Below are positions 18,616 to 28,014 of a stretch of DNA of 64,000 bases, in pieces. The notes under the pieces are model-generated. The model did not search any database. It had not been told where the DNA came from and was given only the letters and a program-made list of their open reading frames with translations. Positions within the stretch are counted from its first letter, which is position 1. Each line of letters opens with the position of its first letter. The position numbers were made by a program, and so were the translations under genes. Source of the stretch: Paramoeba atlantica (taxonomy: Eukaryota; Discosea); NCBI GenBank assembly GCA_977017575.1, contig CDRNVI010000041.1:1-64000 (forward strand), read 5' to 3'.

Positions 18616-19192
18616 TAAAGATACAGTTTCTGTACCTTGTTGGTACATTTTCCCTTTAGTTCATCTTTTCTTTCCCCGGCAACGGGCATAATCTTACTGT
18701 TTTATATGCCCGTTGCCGGCCGGCACTAAGGCCGAAACTGTCCCTCTTTCTCGGAGAAGTAGGGGACGCGCTTCCACCCCATCACCCCTCCCCGGCTCAC
18801 TCCTTGAGTGGGTTTTCTTCCCTCCCCGGCTTTCTTCCCTTCGCGCCCTTTTCTCCCCGGGGAGCCATGCGCCATGGTGGCCTCCCTTGAGGACCACTGG
18901 GCGTGGCTCTGCCTCGTCTTATCGCGAGGCAGCGGTCGGTTGCAGTGCGCCCCTCCGGCTGCGTAAAGAGGTGGTGAGTTGCCTGGACCACCTCTACCGA
19001 CTGGGACCGAGTCGGTTGCAGTGCGCCCCTCCGGCTGCGTAAAGAGAGGGCGAGTTGCCTGGACCCCCTCTACCGACAGAGTCCGAGCTAAACCCCCTTG
19101 GTGCGACATCCGTCAATACGGATTGTGCCGATGATATCGGCTGCGCATTAAGGGCTGTATCTCTGCGCCAACGAGCGCATGAACATCAAAAA
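18616..19192 (+). other. Structured intron-like element, copy 1
   Basis: 577 bp between two halves of one LRR. It begins TAAAGATACAG and ends GAACATCAAAAA. Nearly identical to 47447-48022 (about seven substitutions and one 1-base indel by eye). It is full of hairpins in series: TGTACC/GGTACA (18631-18647); a 15-bp stem CCGGCAACGGGCATA (about 18676-18718); GTCCC/GGGAC around 18740-18767; TGCCTCG/CGAGGCA (18909-18931); two ~75-bp tandem domains at about 18933-19005 and 19009-19082, each closed by GTCGGT/ACCGAC; then ATCCGT/ACGGAT and GCCGAT/ATCGGC (19107-19143) and GCGC stems at the 3' end. It lacks GT-AG ends, a group II GUGYG start, or a group I terminal G. Minus-strand frames are open but most substitutions change them, so it is unlikely to be coding. 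Confidence 0.7.
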
Positions 19193-19513
19193 TTAAGTAA
19201 TAATGACTTTTCTGGCGAAGTAAAATTGCATCTCTTGCCTCCATCTATGATTTCGCTCTCTTTGGGGCATAATCATTTCACTGGGCGCATTTATCTGTAC
19301 TCCCTTCCAATTCAATTGGAATTTCTCTATTTACAAAGCAATGAATTTTATGGGAATGTCGATTTAAGCACTCTCCCTGTTGCTTTAAGAGGGCTTAATT
19401 TAGATGACAACCGTTTCGATGGTTTTGAGTGGGGCACACTGGTAGCTCAAGAATCTACTCAAGTTGTTGTTGGAACGCAGCGAGGAAAAGAATTAAAAAT
19501 GACCACTGCATAA
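19193..19513 (+). CDS. LRR protein E, second part
   Basis: Continuation of LRR E after the element: 106 codons and a TAA. It starts inside an LRR (LSNNDFSGEV) and carries about four repeats, such as LPPSMISLSLGHNHFTG and LPVALRGLNLDDNRFDG, then a charged tail. There is no cap, no start codon at a sensible place and no signal peptide, so alone it cannot be a member of the family; it only makes sense joined to 18130-18615. The frame is uninterrupted, which argues that it is still under selection or that the insertion is recent. Confidence 0.7.
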   Translation, partial: LSNNDFSGEVKLHLLPPSMISLSLGHNHFTGRIYLYSLPIQLEFLYLQSNEFYGNVDLSTLPVALRGLNLDDNRFDGFEWGTLVAQESTQVVVGTQRGKELKMTTA

Positions 19514-19751
19514 TAAAGGACATGTAGACACATTAAAAAAAACGAAACATGCACATTATGTATAGTACGTAGAGTATGTCATGTATTGCTGATACATGTA
19601 GTATATTGGAACTGCACTGCATATTGTAAATGATGCTTTCTAAGTGATGCTAATGATTCGGCAATTGGTTTCTCAAACGTAATATTAAGCTTCAGTAAAG
19701 TACATCAGGTCAGTTGTGTAGTGCATTTCTTTCTTGGCTTATATCACATTC

Positions 19752-20591
19752 ATGACTATGAAACGTTATTGCTCGAATTTTCCGGCTCGCATTTACTCGA
19801 GCGCGGACAGCGGATCTGTGAGACAGCCTCAAAAACTTGGAAAGGTCCATTCTGCCGTGCTTCCCCTGGAAGTCCAATTTACGCAGTTCCTATCTAATGT
19901 AAGCAATTGGCATTCGACGTGGAAAGCCGAAAACCATTTCCTGGAGTGGAGTGGGGTATCTGTTTTCGAAGGTGATATGCCCGATACGGGCATGCAGAGC
20001 CTCCCTGCGCCACATCTACGAGTTATATGGTGCTTGAAATCTTTATCTGGATCGCCACGATGGGAGCTTATACCTTCCGAGGTATTTCATCTGGACCTGT
20101 CGCAGAACAATTTAAAAGGTGGTCTACCTTTTTCGAGATTTCCAGAAACGCTGCTTTGGCTTAATTTCAATGAAAACTATTTTTCGGGAGAGATTGATTG
20201 GAGCAGTCTTCCATCATATTTGAGCTTTATAAATATTTCGTTTAACGATCTCCGTGGAGCCGTGGATCTTACGAACCTCCCCGATACCCTTCAGTCACTC
20301 AGTCTTTCCGGGAATAGATTTACAGGAAATGTGCAGCTGGGACATCTGCCGAAACGACTGATCACGTTGGAGCTTTCTCACAATAAGTTTGCAGGTGAGT
20401 TGGATCTTGGTGACTTACCAGAGTCGTTGAGTTACGTCAGTTTGAACAACAATAAGTTCAATGCTTTAAAAGGAACACGATATCTGCCCATTACAATGAG
20501 TCGACTGTATCTCATGGAAAATTGCTTTAAAGAGAAACCGAAGGATCATCTTCCTGCTTACGTGCGTTGGTCGCCTCAATTAGTGGGTTAA
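19752..20591 (+). CDS. LRR protein F
   Basis: First in-frame ATG is at 19752 (280 residues). The N-terminus (MTMKRYCSNFPARIYSS) is only mildly hydrophobic. The cap is LPLEVQFTQFLSNV, then STWKAENHFLEWSGVSVF; both usual cysteines are replaced and an extra ~14 residues follow. About seven LRRs, e.g. LPDTLQSLSLSGNRFTG, LPKRLITLELSHNKFAG and LPESLSYVSLNNNKF. Ends with a partial repeat. Last of the six-gene LRR run. The cap divergence suggests relaxed constraint on the N-terminal disulfide. Confidence 0.78.
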   Translation: MTMKRYCSNFPARIYSSADSGSVRQPQKLGKVHSAVLPLEVQFTQFLSNVSNWHSTWKAENHFLEWSGVSVFEGDMPDTGMQSLPAPHLRVIWCLKSLSGSPRWELIPSEVFHLDLSQNNLKGGLPFSRFPETLLWLNFNENYFSGEIDWSSLPSYLSFINISFNDLRGAVDLTNLPDTLQSLSLSGNRFTGNVQLGHLPKRLITLELSHNKFAGELDLGDLPESLSYVSLNNNKFNALKGTRYLPITMSRLYLMENCFKEKPKDHLPAYVRWSPQLVG

Positions 20592-21107
20592 TGCCTTATT
20601 TTGTGAGTTAAGGAAAAGTTAAATCGTAACTATTGTTTTGAGTAGTAACTGTTGTTTTGATAGCAAGATTTTGTAGGGGGGTGTAGATATAGATATGGAT
20701 ATGGACGTAGTACTTTTTTACAGCGGTTTTACGTTTCTTCTACTGAATCACTTTCCTTACTCCTTAGCGAAAAATATCGCCAAAAAAGGAAGAAAAATGT
20801 ACTTACAAGAAAAGGTTGTACTAAAGGTACTAAAAAGTTACTTTCCAGAAAAACTACTTATCACAGTGTAATAGGTGTAATAAGCGTAATAAGTACAGTG
20901 TACTATTGGAACTATCCTTTCACGTTCTTGATCATTTCTAACCATAAAATTCGATACTTCAATAAAAATCCGTACATTGCTCATCATGATTACTCGTTTC
21001 CGCTATGATCTTACGCTAAACTGTCTCCTTAGCACTGCACTTTTTCCGCAATTCTTAAGCTGCAAGGAACGATTTCCATGAGCTTTCGATAAAGCCAATC
21101 CCCCATC
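20592..21107 (+). other. Intergenic spacer
   Basis: AT-rich 516 bases. A short direct repeat (AACTATTGTTTTGA/AACTGTTGTTTTGA) at about 20625-20660 and a TAATAAG-rich run near 20860-20890; no gene or larger repeat seen. Confidence 0.4.
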
Positions 21108-21689
21108 ATGCTACAAAGAACCTGGCGTGCACTCGCTACTCCTCTCTTTCACGTAGATCTCACCGATTTGCAACAAAGTACGGTTGATGTCAACGAGCGT
21201 ATTGACCAGCTCATCAACCGTGGTCTCACCGGCAGTACCAAGTGGTGTCTTGCCTTGCTCAATCGATCCGTTGTGTACTACGCATTAAAAGATTATGTGA
21301 AATCTCGTGAAGACGCGATTGACGCTCATGAGGCATTAATTGAGCGCTGCACAAACACTTCTACTCATTTATTTCTCTCGTCAACGTTAGCAGCAAAGGC
21401 GTGTCGTGCTCTGAGCGATGAGATCGATCTTGCAGAGAAGGAATACGCCGTGGCGAGTCACTCACACGTGATACGAACGCGAGTAAAGCCGCGGACCGTA
21501 CGCGATATGATGCGCGACCGACGTCGAAGTCTTAGCCAATATTTGCGGCAAGAGGCAGAGGAATTCGAGCGGTGTGCAAAGCGCATCTCCCAGCTCCCGG
21601 AGAAAGCATTTATGCGCGACAAGTCTCAGAGAGTGTACACGCAGGATGACCCGGATTATGATAAGTCACGGTACCCATCCGAGGAATAG
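21108..21689 (+). CDS. TPR-like 193-aa protein, probably mitochondrial
   Basis: ATG at 21108; 193 residues. Residues 45-90 (WCLALLNRSVVYYALKDYVKSREDA) fit one TPR helix pair: small residue, Tyr and Ala spacing, and the end of helix B. A second, weaker pair follows (LSSTLAAKACRALSDEIDLAEKEYAVA). The C-terminal third is very charged with Arg/Glu helices. The N-terminus MLQRTWRALATPLFH could be a short mitochondrial presequence. No closer family recognised. Confidence 0.55.
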   Translation: MLQRTWRALATPLFHVDLTDLQQSTVDVNERIDQLINRGLTGSTKWCLALLNRSVVYYALKDYVKSREDAIDAHEALIERCTNTSTHLFLSSTLAAKACRALSDEIDLAEKEYAVASHSHVIRTRVKPRTVRDMMRDRRRSLSQYLRQEAEEFERCAKRISQLPEKAFMRDKSQRVYTQDDPDYDKSRYPSEE

Positions 21690-21764
21690 GAAGCCTAATG
21701 AGGAAAACATGCATAGGTATATTGGAAGCAAAACGGTAAAACCGTGTAGAGGGGTTTCAATTTA

Positions 21765-22215
21765 ACTTGGGTAGGACAATGAGACACACGACATTGGTCA
21801 AATCTCCCTTTTTTCCCCCAATCGTTTTTGAAGTTTTGAAGGGCACTCCAAATACTAAAATTAGTTACTTGTATTTCATCTGCTCATCTTCTGAGGCTGA
21901 AATAAAGGCCATTCGTGCTTTAAATTTCCCATTTCGCTCGTTCATGTATTGCCCATACAGTATCGATACTCCACCGAACTCTATAAGTGTGTCACACCTT
22001 TTGCCAACCTGTTGTGCCATAATTTGAGCCCTAGAGCTCTTATTTTCTATAAATGTCCCCGAATGTCTTGGTGTAAATAAGTCAAAGTATTCTCTTTCGT
22101 CAATACCAATCTAGAAGGATTGTAAAATCGCTGAACTCGAAAAAAACATTGAAGTATTTTTGAAAAAAAATTTGGGGGAAAAAAAGGGAGATTCCACCCA
22201 CCACATTAGTACATA
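21765..22215. mobile_element. Possible inverted-repeat element
   Basis: ATCTCCCTTTTTTCCCCCAA at about 21801 and the complement of AATCTCCC-T7-C6-AAA at about 22168-22195 face each other, with further weak match (TTTTTGAAG). Between them is a minus-strand frame of about 50 codons with no recognised domain. Ends and target site are uncertain. Confidence 0.4.
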
Positions 22216-22550
22216 ACGTCGTGACTGGTAAATATCGGTAACAGTGTCTGGGTCTATAGCACACTCCTGAAGGCTTCTAATCTATTTTTAGAACTTTGAG
22301 ACATGTCATGATAAATTTATGAAGTTAATACGAAGTGCTGTAGCCCGCCCAGTAAGATAGGTATTGGGTCAATGTTGCCTAATCTCTCTTACTGGGGGTA
22401 TGCTTCTCCTTCTCTTTTCTCCCAACACTTTTGATAAGTTTCCTTATTTCTGAAAACGTGTTAAAACGCTTATTTAGGTTACCCCCGAGGCCCCCGGCAC
22501 GCGGACATCCACTCTCTACTCCCTGTACGCTCTCCCGACCCAATTATCTC

Positions 22551-22626
22551 TAACTGGGGAGTATTCTACTGCGGGGTCTTTTACTGGGGTATCTTTTACT
22601 GGGGTGTCTTTTACTGGGGGAGTCTA
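22551..22626. repeat. Tandem repeat upstream of thioredoxin reductase
   Basis: About four units of 16-17 bp of the form TTTTACTGGGGTRTC, ending in GGGGGAGTC. The motif TTACTGGGGG also occurs alone at about 22388. It lies about 165 bp before the start codon. A regulatory role is possible but not shown. Confidence 0.7.
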
Positions 22627-22787
22627 CGGTAATGAACCGATCACCGACAATGCTTTTGTTATTGATCCTACTCTGACCGGTATCGAAACGACACGATCTT
22701 TTTATCCTTCCTCTATACCTTCCTTTTTTACCTCTTTTACCTCCCGCGCTCGGTTTCTCCCCCCCACCACGCTCACCCCACCACCCC

Positions 22788-24365
22788 ATGACCTCACCCG
22801 ACACCCCACCGACTTCCTACGACCTCCTGGTCATCGGCGGCGGCTCCGGGGGCATTGCCTGCGCCCGGAGGGCAGCCGCCCTGGGCGCCCACGTCGGCCT
22901 CTGTGACTTCGTCGCCCCCTCCCCCACCCTTGGCACCTCCTGGGGTCTCGGCGGGACCTGTGTGAATGTGGGCTGTATCCCAAAGAAACTCATGCACAAT
23001 GCCGCACGGCTGGGAGGGGAGGCCCACCACGCGGCCTGCGCATTCGGCTGGGGCAACGACGCCTCCCCCCCGACCCCCCAGGCCCACACCTGGGACGTGC
23101 TGCGGCAAAATGTACTCCTGCACATCAAATCGTTAAATTTTGGGTATAATGTCGAGCTGCGAAAAGCGGGGGTGAAATATCACAACGCGCTGGCCTCCAT
23201 ACGAAATGTAAAAAGCGGCGCCCCCTACGAGATTGCGTTACGGAGTAAAGCCGGGGAGGCCTCGACGGTGTGGGCGGCTCGGGTTGTGCTGGCGATGGGG
23301 GGACGTCCGACGCTCCCCGCGGAGTGTCCTGGGGCGCGGGCGTATGGTATCACCTCGGATGATTTGTTTCGGCTAGCGCGGGACCCCGGGAGGTGCTGCG
23401 TGGTGGGGGCGTCCTATGTGGCGCTGGAGTGTGCGGGATTCCTGCGGGGGTTGGGGAAGGAAGTGGTGGTGCTGATCCGGTCGATTCCGCTACGGGGGTA
23501 TGACCAGCAGATGGCGCAAAAGATCGTGGAGTTTATGGAGACCGTTGAGGGGGTGCGATTTGTACGTCAAGCGGTGCCGGTGTCGGTAGAAGTGGTGAAA
23601 CCGGAAGCGGGAAATTCTACTCCAGATGAGATTGCTGGTCCTGAACGTCGAAAAGTAACTTGGCGTCATGCCGATGGTACCACCGGAGCTGAGATATTTG
23701 ATACGGTCTTGTTCGCCATTGGACGCACCCCGGAGACAACTAAGGTAGGATTGCCCCTGGAGGCCGTAGACGTAAAAAATGGAAAAGTACTCGTTGATTC
23801 TGTAGATCAAGTCGTGGGAGTCCATAACGTGTACGCAATTGGAGATATCGCGCAAGGGGGGCTGGAGCTCACTCCGGTCGCCATACGTCAAGGACAGCTT
23901 CTCGCAGATCGTCTTTTTGGAGGCCGTACGGAAGCGCTTTGTTTTGAGAAGGTCCCCACAACAGTCTTTACCCCCTTGGAATATGGTTGTGTTGGGCTAA
24001 GTGAGGAACGGGCAACGGAAATCTACGGCGAAGATGCTATAGAAGTCTATCACAGCTCATTTACCCCCCTGGAGTGGACATTGGTACATTCCTACCCGGC
24101 TAACACGTGTTACATTAAAATAATCACTACGCGCCCCCTTCGGGGCACTGGTGACCACGGTGAACGTGTAGTTGGGTTTCATATTCTGTCCCCCAACGCA
24201 GGTGAGATCACACAAGGAGTAGCGGTGGCCTTGTGTGCTAATGCAACGAAACAGCATTTTGACACTGCTTTAGGTATTCATCCCACGGTGGCTGAGGAAA
24301 TGATTGGCTTGCATGTTACGAAGCGTTCCGGGAAGGATCCGGAAAAATCGGGTTGCTGAGGTTAA
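22788..24365 (+). CDS. Thioredoxin reductase, high-Mr type, selenocysteine-containing
   Basis: ATG at 22788. FAD-binding GGGSGG near residue 17; the redox centre GGTCVNVGCIPKKLMH near 58-74 is the high-Mr thioredoxin reductase form; NADPH-domain motif VVGASYVALECAGFL near 205; FAD motif YAIGDIA near 348; and the interface catalytic pair GIHPTVAEE near 500. The frame reaches SGC followed by TGA (24357-24359), then GGT and TAA: a C-terminal Gly-Cys-Sec-Gly, as in animal enzymes. I therefore end the CDS at 24365 (525 residues with Sec). The enzyme passes electrons from NADPH via FAD and the Cys pair to the Cys-Sec tail, then to thioredoxin. Trypanosomatids use trypanothione reductase instead, so its presence is notable. 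No mitochondrial presequence is apparent. The first ~330 bp are C-rich and the next ~400 bp G-rich. Confidence 0.9.
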
Positions 24366-24932
24366 TGGAGACAAAGTTGGTAGCTATTCGTGGTGCTTCT
24401 GGGGCGTGCGCAAGTAAGGTACTTTTTAAGACCATACACCACACCCTTAAGCGACCACGCTGAGATCGCTATCCCCAATTTTGTCTCCCGATTTTTTCTT
24501 CTTTGGTTGCGTCTACAGATGACGCACTTCTCTGTGAAGAAGTCGGAGGAAAGGGCATCCCGCTCTCTCCGGTTTCGGATATCAACTTTAACTTAAATTT
24601 CTGAACTTTGGAGATTTAACTTATTTTTTAATTCTATAGGTATTCTAGTGCATCTCTATCTGAAGAGATGGCATTTTATGTTGACGTGTGATAATAGCTA
24701 AGGCATATACAATATGCTCGGTGTTTCTTTTGTGATCTAATCATTTACTTGCAAGAGTAGGCACTTACGTATGCATGTCATCGATTGATCTTTATTCTAC
24801 GCTTTGAATGAGCCAGGGTGCAAACCCGACAGTTGGTTTAACTATTGTATCGTTTCGTTTAAGAAGTAAAAAGTATACAGCAAATTACTTATACATTTAG
24901 TTACTTGTACATTTAGATATTGCATCAAGAAT
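24366..24932 (+). other. 3' region of thioredoxin reductase / spacer
   Basis: 567 bases that should contain a SECIS element if the TGA is read as selenocysteine. I looked for the ATGA...AA...GA core: ATGA at 24519 followed by a 6-bp stem (ACTTCT/AGAAGT) is the nearest, but its stem is too short, so I do not call a SECIS. The stretch TCTACAG before that ATG also looks like a splice acceptor. Nothing else recognised. Confidence 0.4.
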
Positions 24933-25709
24933 ATGCTACTTTCCCTTTTAGCACCGGCTGAAATACTTGCACAGGATTATCGTCCCTCAAAGGTTCGCGG
25001 TGCTCTGCTTCCGGAGGAAAACGATCTGCTTCGCGTGCTACAGAATACATCTTTTATTATGCCGTCCTGGACAAATGAAGTCCCTGCATGCGATTGGCGT
25101 CGCGTGTCTTGTGACGACAAGAGACGTGTTTCGCGTATCTCTTGGTATGAGCTCCATTTGATCGGTGAGCTGCATTGGTCATTTTTTCCAATGCACTTAA
25201 AGTCTATTGATCTCAGTTCTAACTTACTACATGGACAGGTACCTTTTGATGTGCTACCTGTGGAACTTGAAACACTTAATTTAAGCGGCAATAAATTTTA
25301 TGGAAAGCTTGACTTCACCTGCTTGCCACCCACCCTTCGTGCTCTTCTTCTGAGACAGAACGAATTTGACGGGGCCGTCGCATTACCGACAATGCCGAAG
25401 AGCCTACAAAAATTATCACTGTCGATGAATAAGTTCACTGGGACGCTTGATTTTTCAAACCTCCCACCGAATCTTACGATGCTTAGTCTCGATGCAAATG
25501 CCTTTACAGGTTCTGTTTCATTTCCCAATTTGCCTAAGACACTTCGATGGCTGAATTTGACAGGAAATTGTCTTAGTGGAACCGTTGATCTGCGTTCATA
25601 TTTGGGACGCCAGATAACGATTAAGTTATCCTATAATGCATTCGATGAAATTTTGCCGTCAGATCTGCCCGTGAATTTTTATGTTCGTGGACAACAAGTG
25701 CGTATATGA
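24933..25709 (+). CDS. LRR protein G with signal peptide
   Basis: ATG at 24933; 258 residues. Residues 1-14 (MLLSLLAPAEILAQ) form a short signal peptide with Ala-x-Gln end. The cap is complete: LPEENDLLRVLQNT, then SWTNEVPACDWRRVSCD. About seven LRRs, such as LPPTLRALLLRQNEFDG and LPKTLRWLNLTGNCLSG, and a short C-terminal tail without anchor. It stands 0.6 kb after thioredoxin reductase, apart from the main LRR run, and is followed by a purine-rich stretch and a mobile-element belt. Clean frame throughout. Confidence 0.85.
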   Translation: MLLSLLAPAEILAQDYRPSKVRGALLPEENDLLRVLQNTSFIMPSWTNEVPACDWRRVSCDDKRRVSRISWYELHLIGELHWSFFPMHLKSIDLSSNLLHGQVPFDVLPVELETLNLSGNKFYGKLDFTCLPPTLRALLLRQNEFDGAVALPTMPKSLQKLSLSMNKFTGTLDFSNLPPNLTMLSLDANAFTGSVSFPNLPKTLRWLNLTGNCLSGTVDLRSYLGRQITIKLSYNAFDEILPSDLPVNFYVRGQQVRI

Positions 25710-26056
25710 TGGTGAGAAGGGGGACTGCCAAAAGGGCGATTACAAAGGGGGAGAAAAAAATACAATGTACATACAAATAACAAGGGTGCGTAGTGAAGAC
25801 AGCAAGAGAAACCAGAGGGTGCAATAACACGAATAATTTTAAAGGCACGTAAGACAGCGGCGACGAGGGGGCAACATCACAGAGGGGAACAACAGGGGGG
25901 GGGGGAGAGAACAAGGCGAAGAGAGCGAGTGGTGAAGAGGGTGGGGGGAATAGTATGGGAAAGTGAGCTGAAAGAGCTGGTGTATGAATTATTTTGCCAC
26001 CCTCATAGTGCTGCCTATAGTATCTATTGCTTCCTATAGTACCTGTGTATAAAGTG
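25710..26056 (+). other. Purine-rich spacer
   Basis: From 25710 to 25960 the + strand is dominated by A and G, including a G10-like run at about 25893. Composition only; no gene recognised. Confidence 0.4.
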
Positions 26057-26421
26057 AACCCTGTTCCGGGTTATTGTGCCCCCCTGCACAATAACTGGCT
26101 CTAGGCACAATAACTGGCTCTAGGCACAATAAATAAATATTGGAAAACCAAAAAAGGGTAAAGCAAAATTTGGCGCCGCTTCGCGGCGCCTTTTTTATGG
26201 ACAAACACGTTCATGTGCAGAATAAGTTCTATTTAAGGGATGCGTTGTTGAACAAACTACGTTATTTTCAAGAAAATGGAATAAAAAACAACCAAAAAAT
26301 TACGGCACCGCCTGGCGGCGCCATATTTTGGAGGGGGGGCACAATAATAGTGGTTGTTTCCACTTATTGTGCCCCCCCTACACAATAAGCAGCTCTAGGC
26401 ACAATAACCCGGAACAGGGTT
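26057..26421. mobile_element. 365-bp MITE-like element with 24-bp perfect terminal inverted repeats
   Basis: Ends AACCCTGTTCCGGGTTATTG (extended by TGCC; 26057-26080) and its exact complement (26398-26421). Subrepeats CTCTAGGCACAATAA occur twice at the left and once at the right. Two interior palindromes, GGCGCCGCTTCGCGGCGCC (about 26170) and GGCACCGCCTGGCGGCGCC (about 26303), mirror each other. No coding capacity. A target-site duplication is not obvious. Confidence 0.8.
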
Positions 26422-27247
26422 TATATAGAAAAAACATATTCATGAAAAAAGAATTGAATCCTAATAAGCTTTGGAACATTGAGAAAACATAGTCGTTGAA
26501 AATTTGGGTGAAATGAAAGCAAATATAGCCTTTTTTTCGACTTCTGTAAAGGCAATGTTTCTTTTGTGTTGAAATACTGTCACCCCCCTTTATATTTCAG
26601 GGGGGTGAACCCCGCCGTTATACTTCCGTTTTCATTCAGACGAAGAATCAGCACGCCCCTTTATACTTCCGTTTTTCTTGAACAATTTTCTACATGTTTT
26701 TGTAACCCAGGGTGCGGGTCAATATCCTCATACGGCTTTGGATATTAAAGCGCCAAAATTTCTGTTTGAATATTAAAGTGCATGCACTTTATATCAGTTT
26801 ATCTCAACACAAGATCTAATTCACTCCCGGAGTAAGTTTTCTTCCCCCTCGGCTTAATAAAAGCGCGCGTACCTCTTCGAGCGACCTAGGCAACACGTTA
26901 GTGAGGTGGCGACAAAAGGAAAGCAACATTTCAAAAACTCAAGAAACACTCAGACCATATGGACAGGTGTTGAAACATTCTCCAAGTATTTTCGCCCGTT
27001 GACACAGCTTAGCTTCAGCGGGTGCGCCCGGGTTGACTAATGTAACAAGCCCCTATTGACAAACGTAACAAGAATCAGTATAAAAAATGCATGAGAGTAT
27101 TCTTTCTGGAATTTTTGAAGCAGTTTCGCGAAATGCTAATAATTCGTCCCTCTCACTTGTTCCCACCTGCAACGGAACTCTAATTTTCAAGAAAACTAAA
27201 TCCCATAGGGATGTGTGAGCTGCCTTGTAATGGAAAGCATACAGTGG

Positions 27248-28014
27248 TGATCAGCGTCTTTTACCCCCCCCCTACAGGTTTTATAACCCGTACAGGTCTA
27301 ATTTTGTTCGATTTTCAAAGAATTTTGTATGGGATAGGCCTTATAATCCCTACAGGTCTTATTTTGTTCGATTTTCGAAGAATTTTGTATGGGACCCAAT
27401 CGTTCCTAATCCGAGGTCCTTTTCACTCGTGGACACCTGTATCATTCCTAAACTGAAAAGAACGGATGCAAAAAACTCGATAATTGTTTTACAGAGTACA
27501 CCTTTTTCAAAATCGATATATTTTTTGGTGATTCATGACGAAGGAACACCGCCCCCCGTGTTACCTTACTCTCGCGTGTGCCCCGAGGTGCGCACGTCAC
27601 TCGTGATCGAATACGATGGACTTAAGTGCTATAAGGCTGTCGCAAAACTTCATAAATTTGATCCCGGTCCATCATTGAAACTTTTCGTGTTTTTTTCTGA
27701 AGATCAACCGAAAACGTTTAAGAATATCTTCCAGGACTATCGCAAGCGTTTACTCTTGCACTCCTTTTCCGAGTCTTCTGACTCACTTTACTACTGTTCT
27801 TCATCCGAAACATTCGAAAAAGTACGCCGAAAAAAGTTGTAATTAGCTTTTTTGACCCCTACCTGCCTAGGGGGGGTAGGGGGTCGCTCAAGTGAAAAGG
27901 ACCTCGGATTCGGAACGATTGGGTCGAAAAACGGTGGTATACCAAAAAGGGGTGGTATTTCCAAAATCGGACAAAATACAAGACCTGTAGGGGGGGGGTA
28001 AAAGACGCTGATCA
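27248..28014. mobile_element. Nested foldback element, about 0.77 kb
   Basis: Arms GATCAGCGTCTTTTACCCCC at 27248 and its complement ending at 28014 continue inward to CCGAGGTCCTTTTCACT (27411-27427) against 27890-27907. The left arm holds a ~66-bp tandem duplication (units with TATTTTGTTCGATTTTCRAA) absent from the right arm. The loop carries an open frame (27429-27842). Inserted in the 1.9-kb element. Confidence 0.65.
27429..27842 (+). other. Open frame inside the foldback loop, no ATG
   Basis: 137 codons without a stop but also without any ATG. The translation has protein-like patterning (LVIEYDGLKCYKAVAKLHKF) and no low complexity. It fills the loop between the inverted arms, so it may be captured host sequence or the end of a lost element protein. 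No family recognised. Confidence 0.3.

Noticed and set aside
18726-19109. 127-codon minus-strand frame present in both copies of the structured element (also 47557-47940)
   Set aside because: Several of the few differences between copies change amino acids while sparing RNA stems; the protein is low-complexity and matches nothing known. Structure, not coding, explains the conservation.
18616-19192. Element as a standard spliceosomal, group I or group II intron
   Set aside because: Ends are not GT-AG; no GUGYG start; no terminal G; no recognisable domain V or P-Q-R-S core by eye. A covariance search could overturn this.
24519-24560. ATGA-containing hairpin as SECIS of thioredoxin reductase
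   Set aside because: The stem is only 6 bp and there is no proper GA partner in register; not called.
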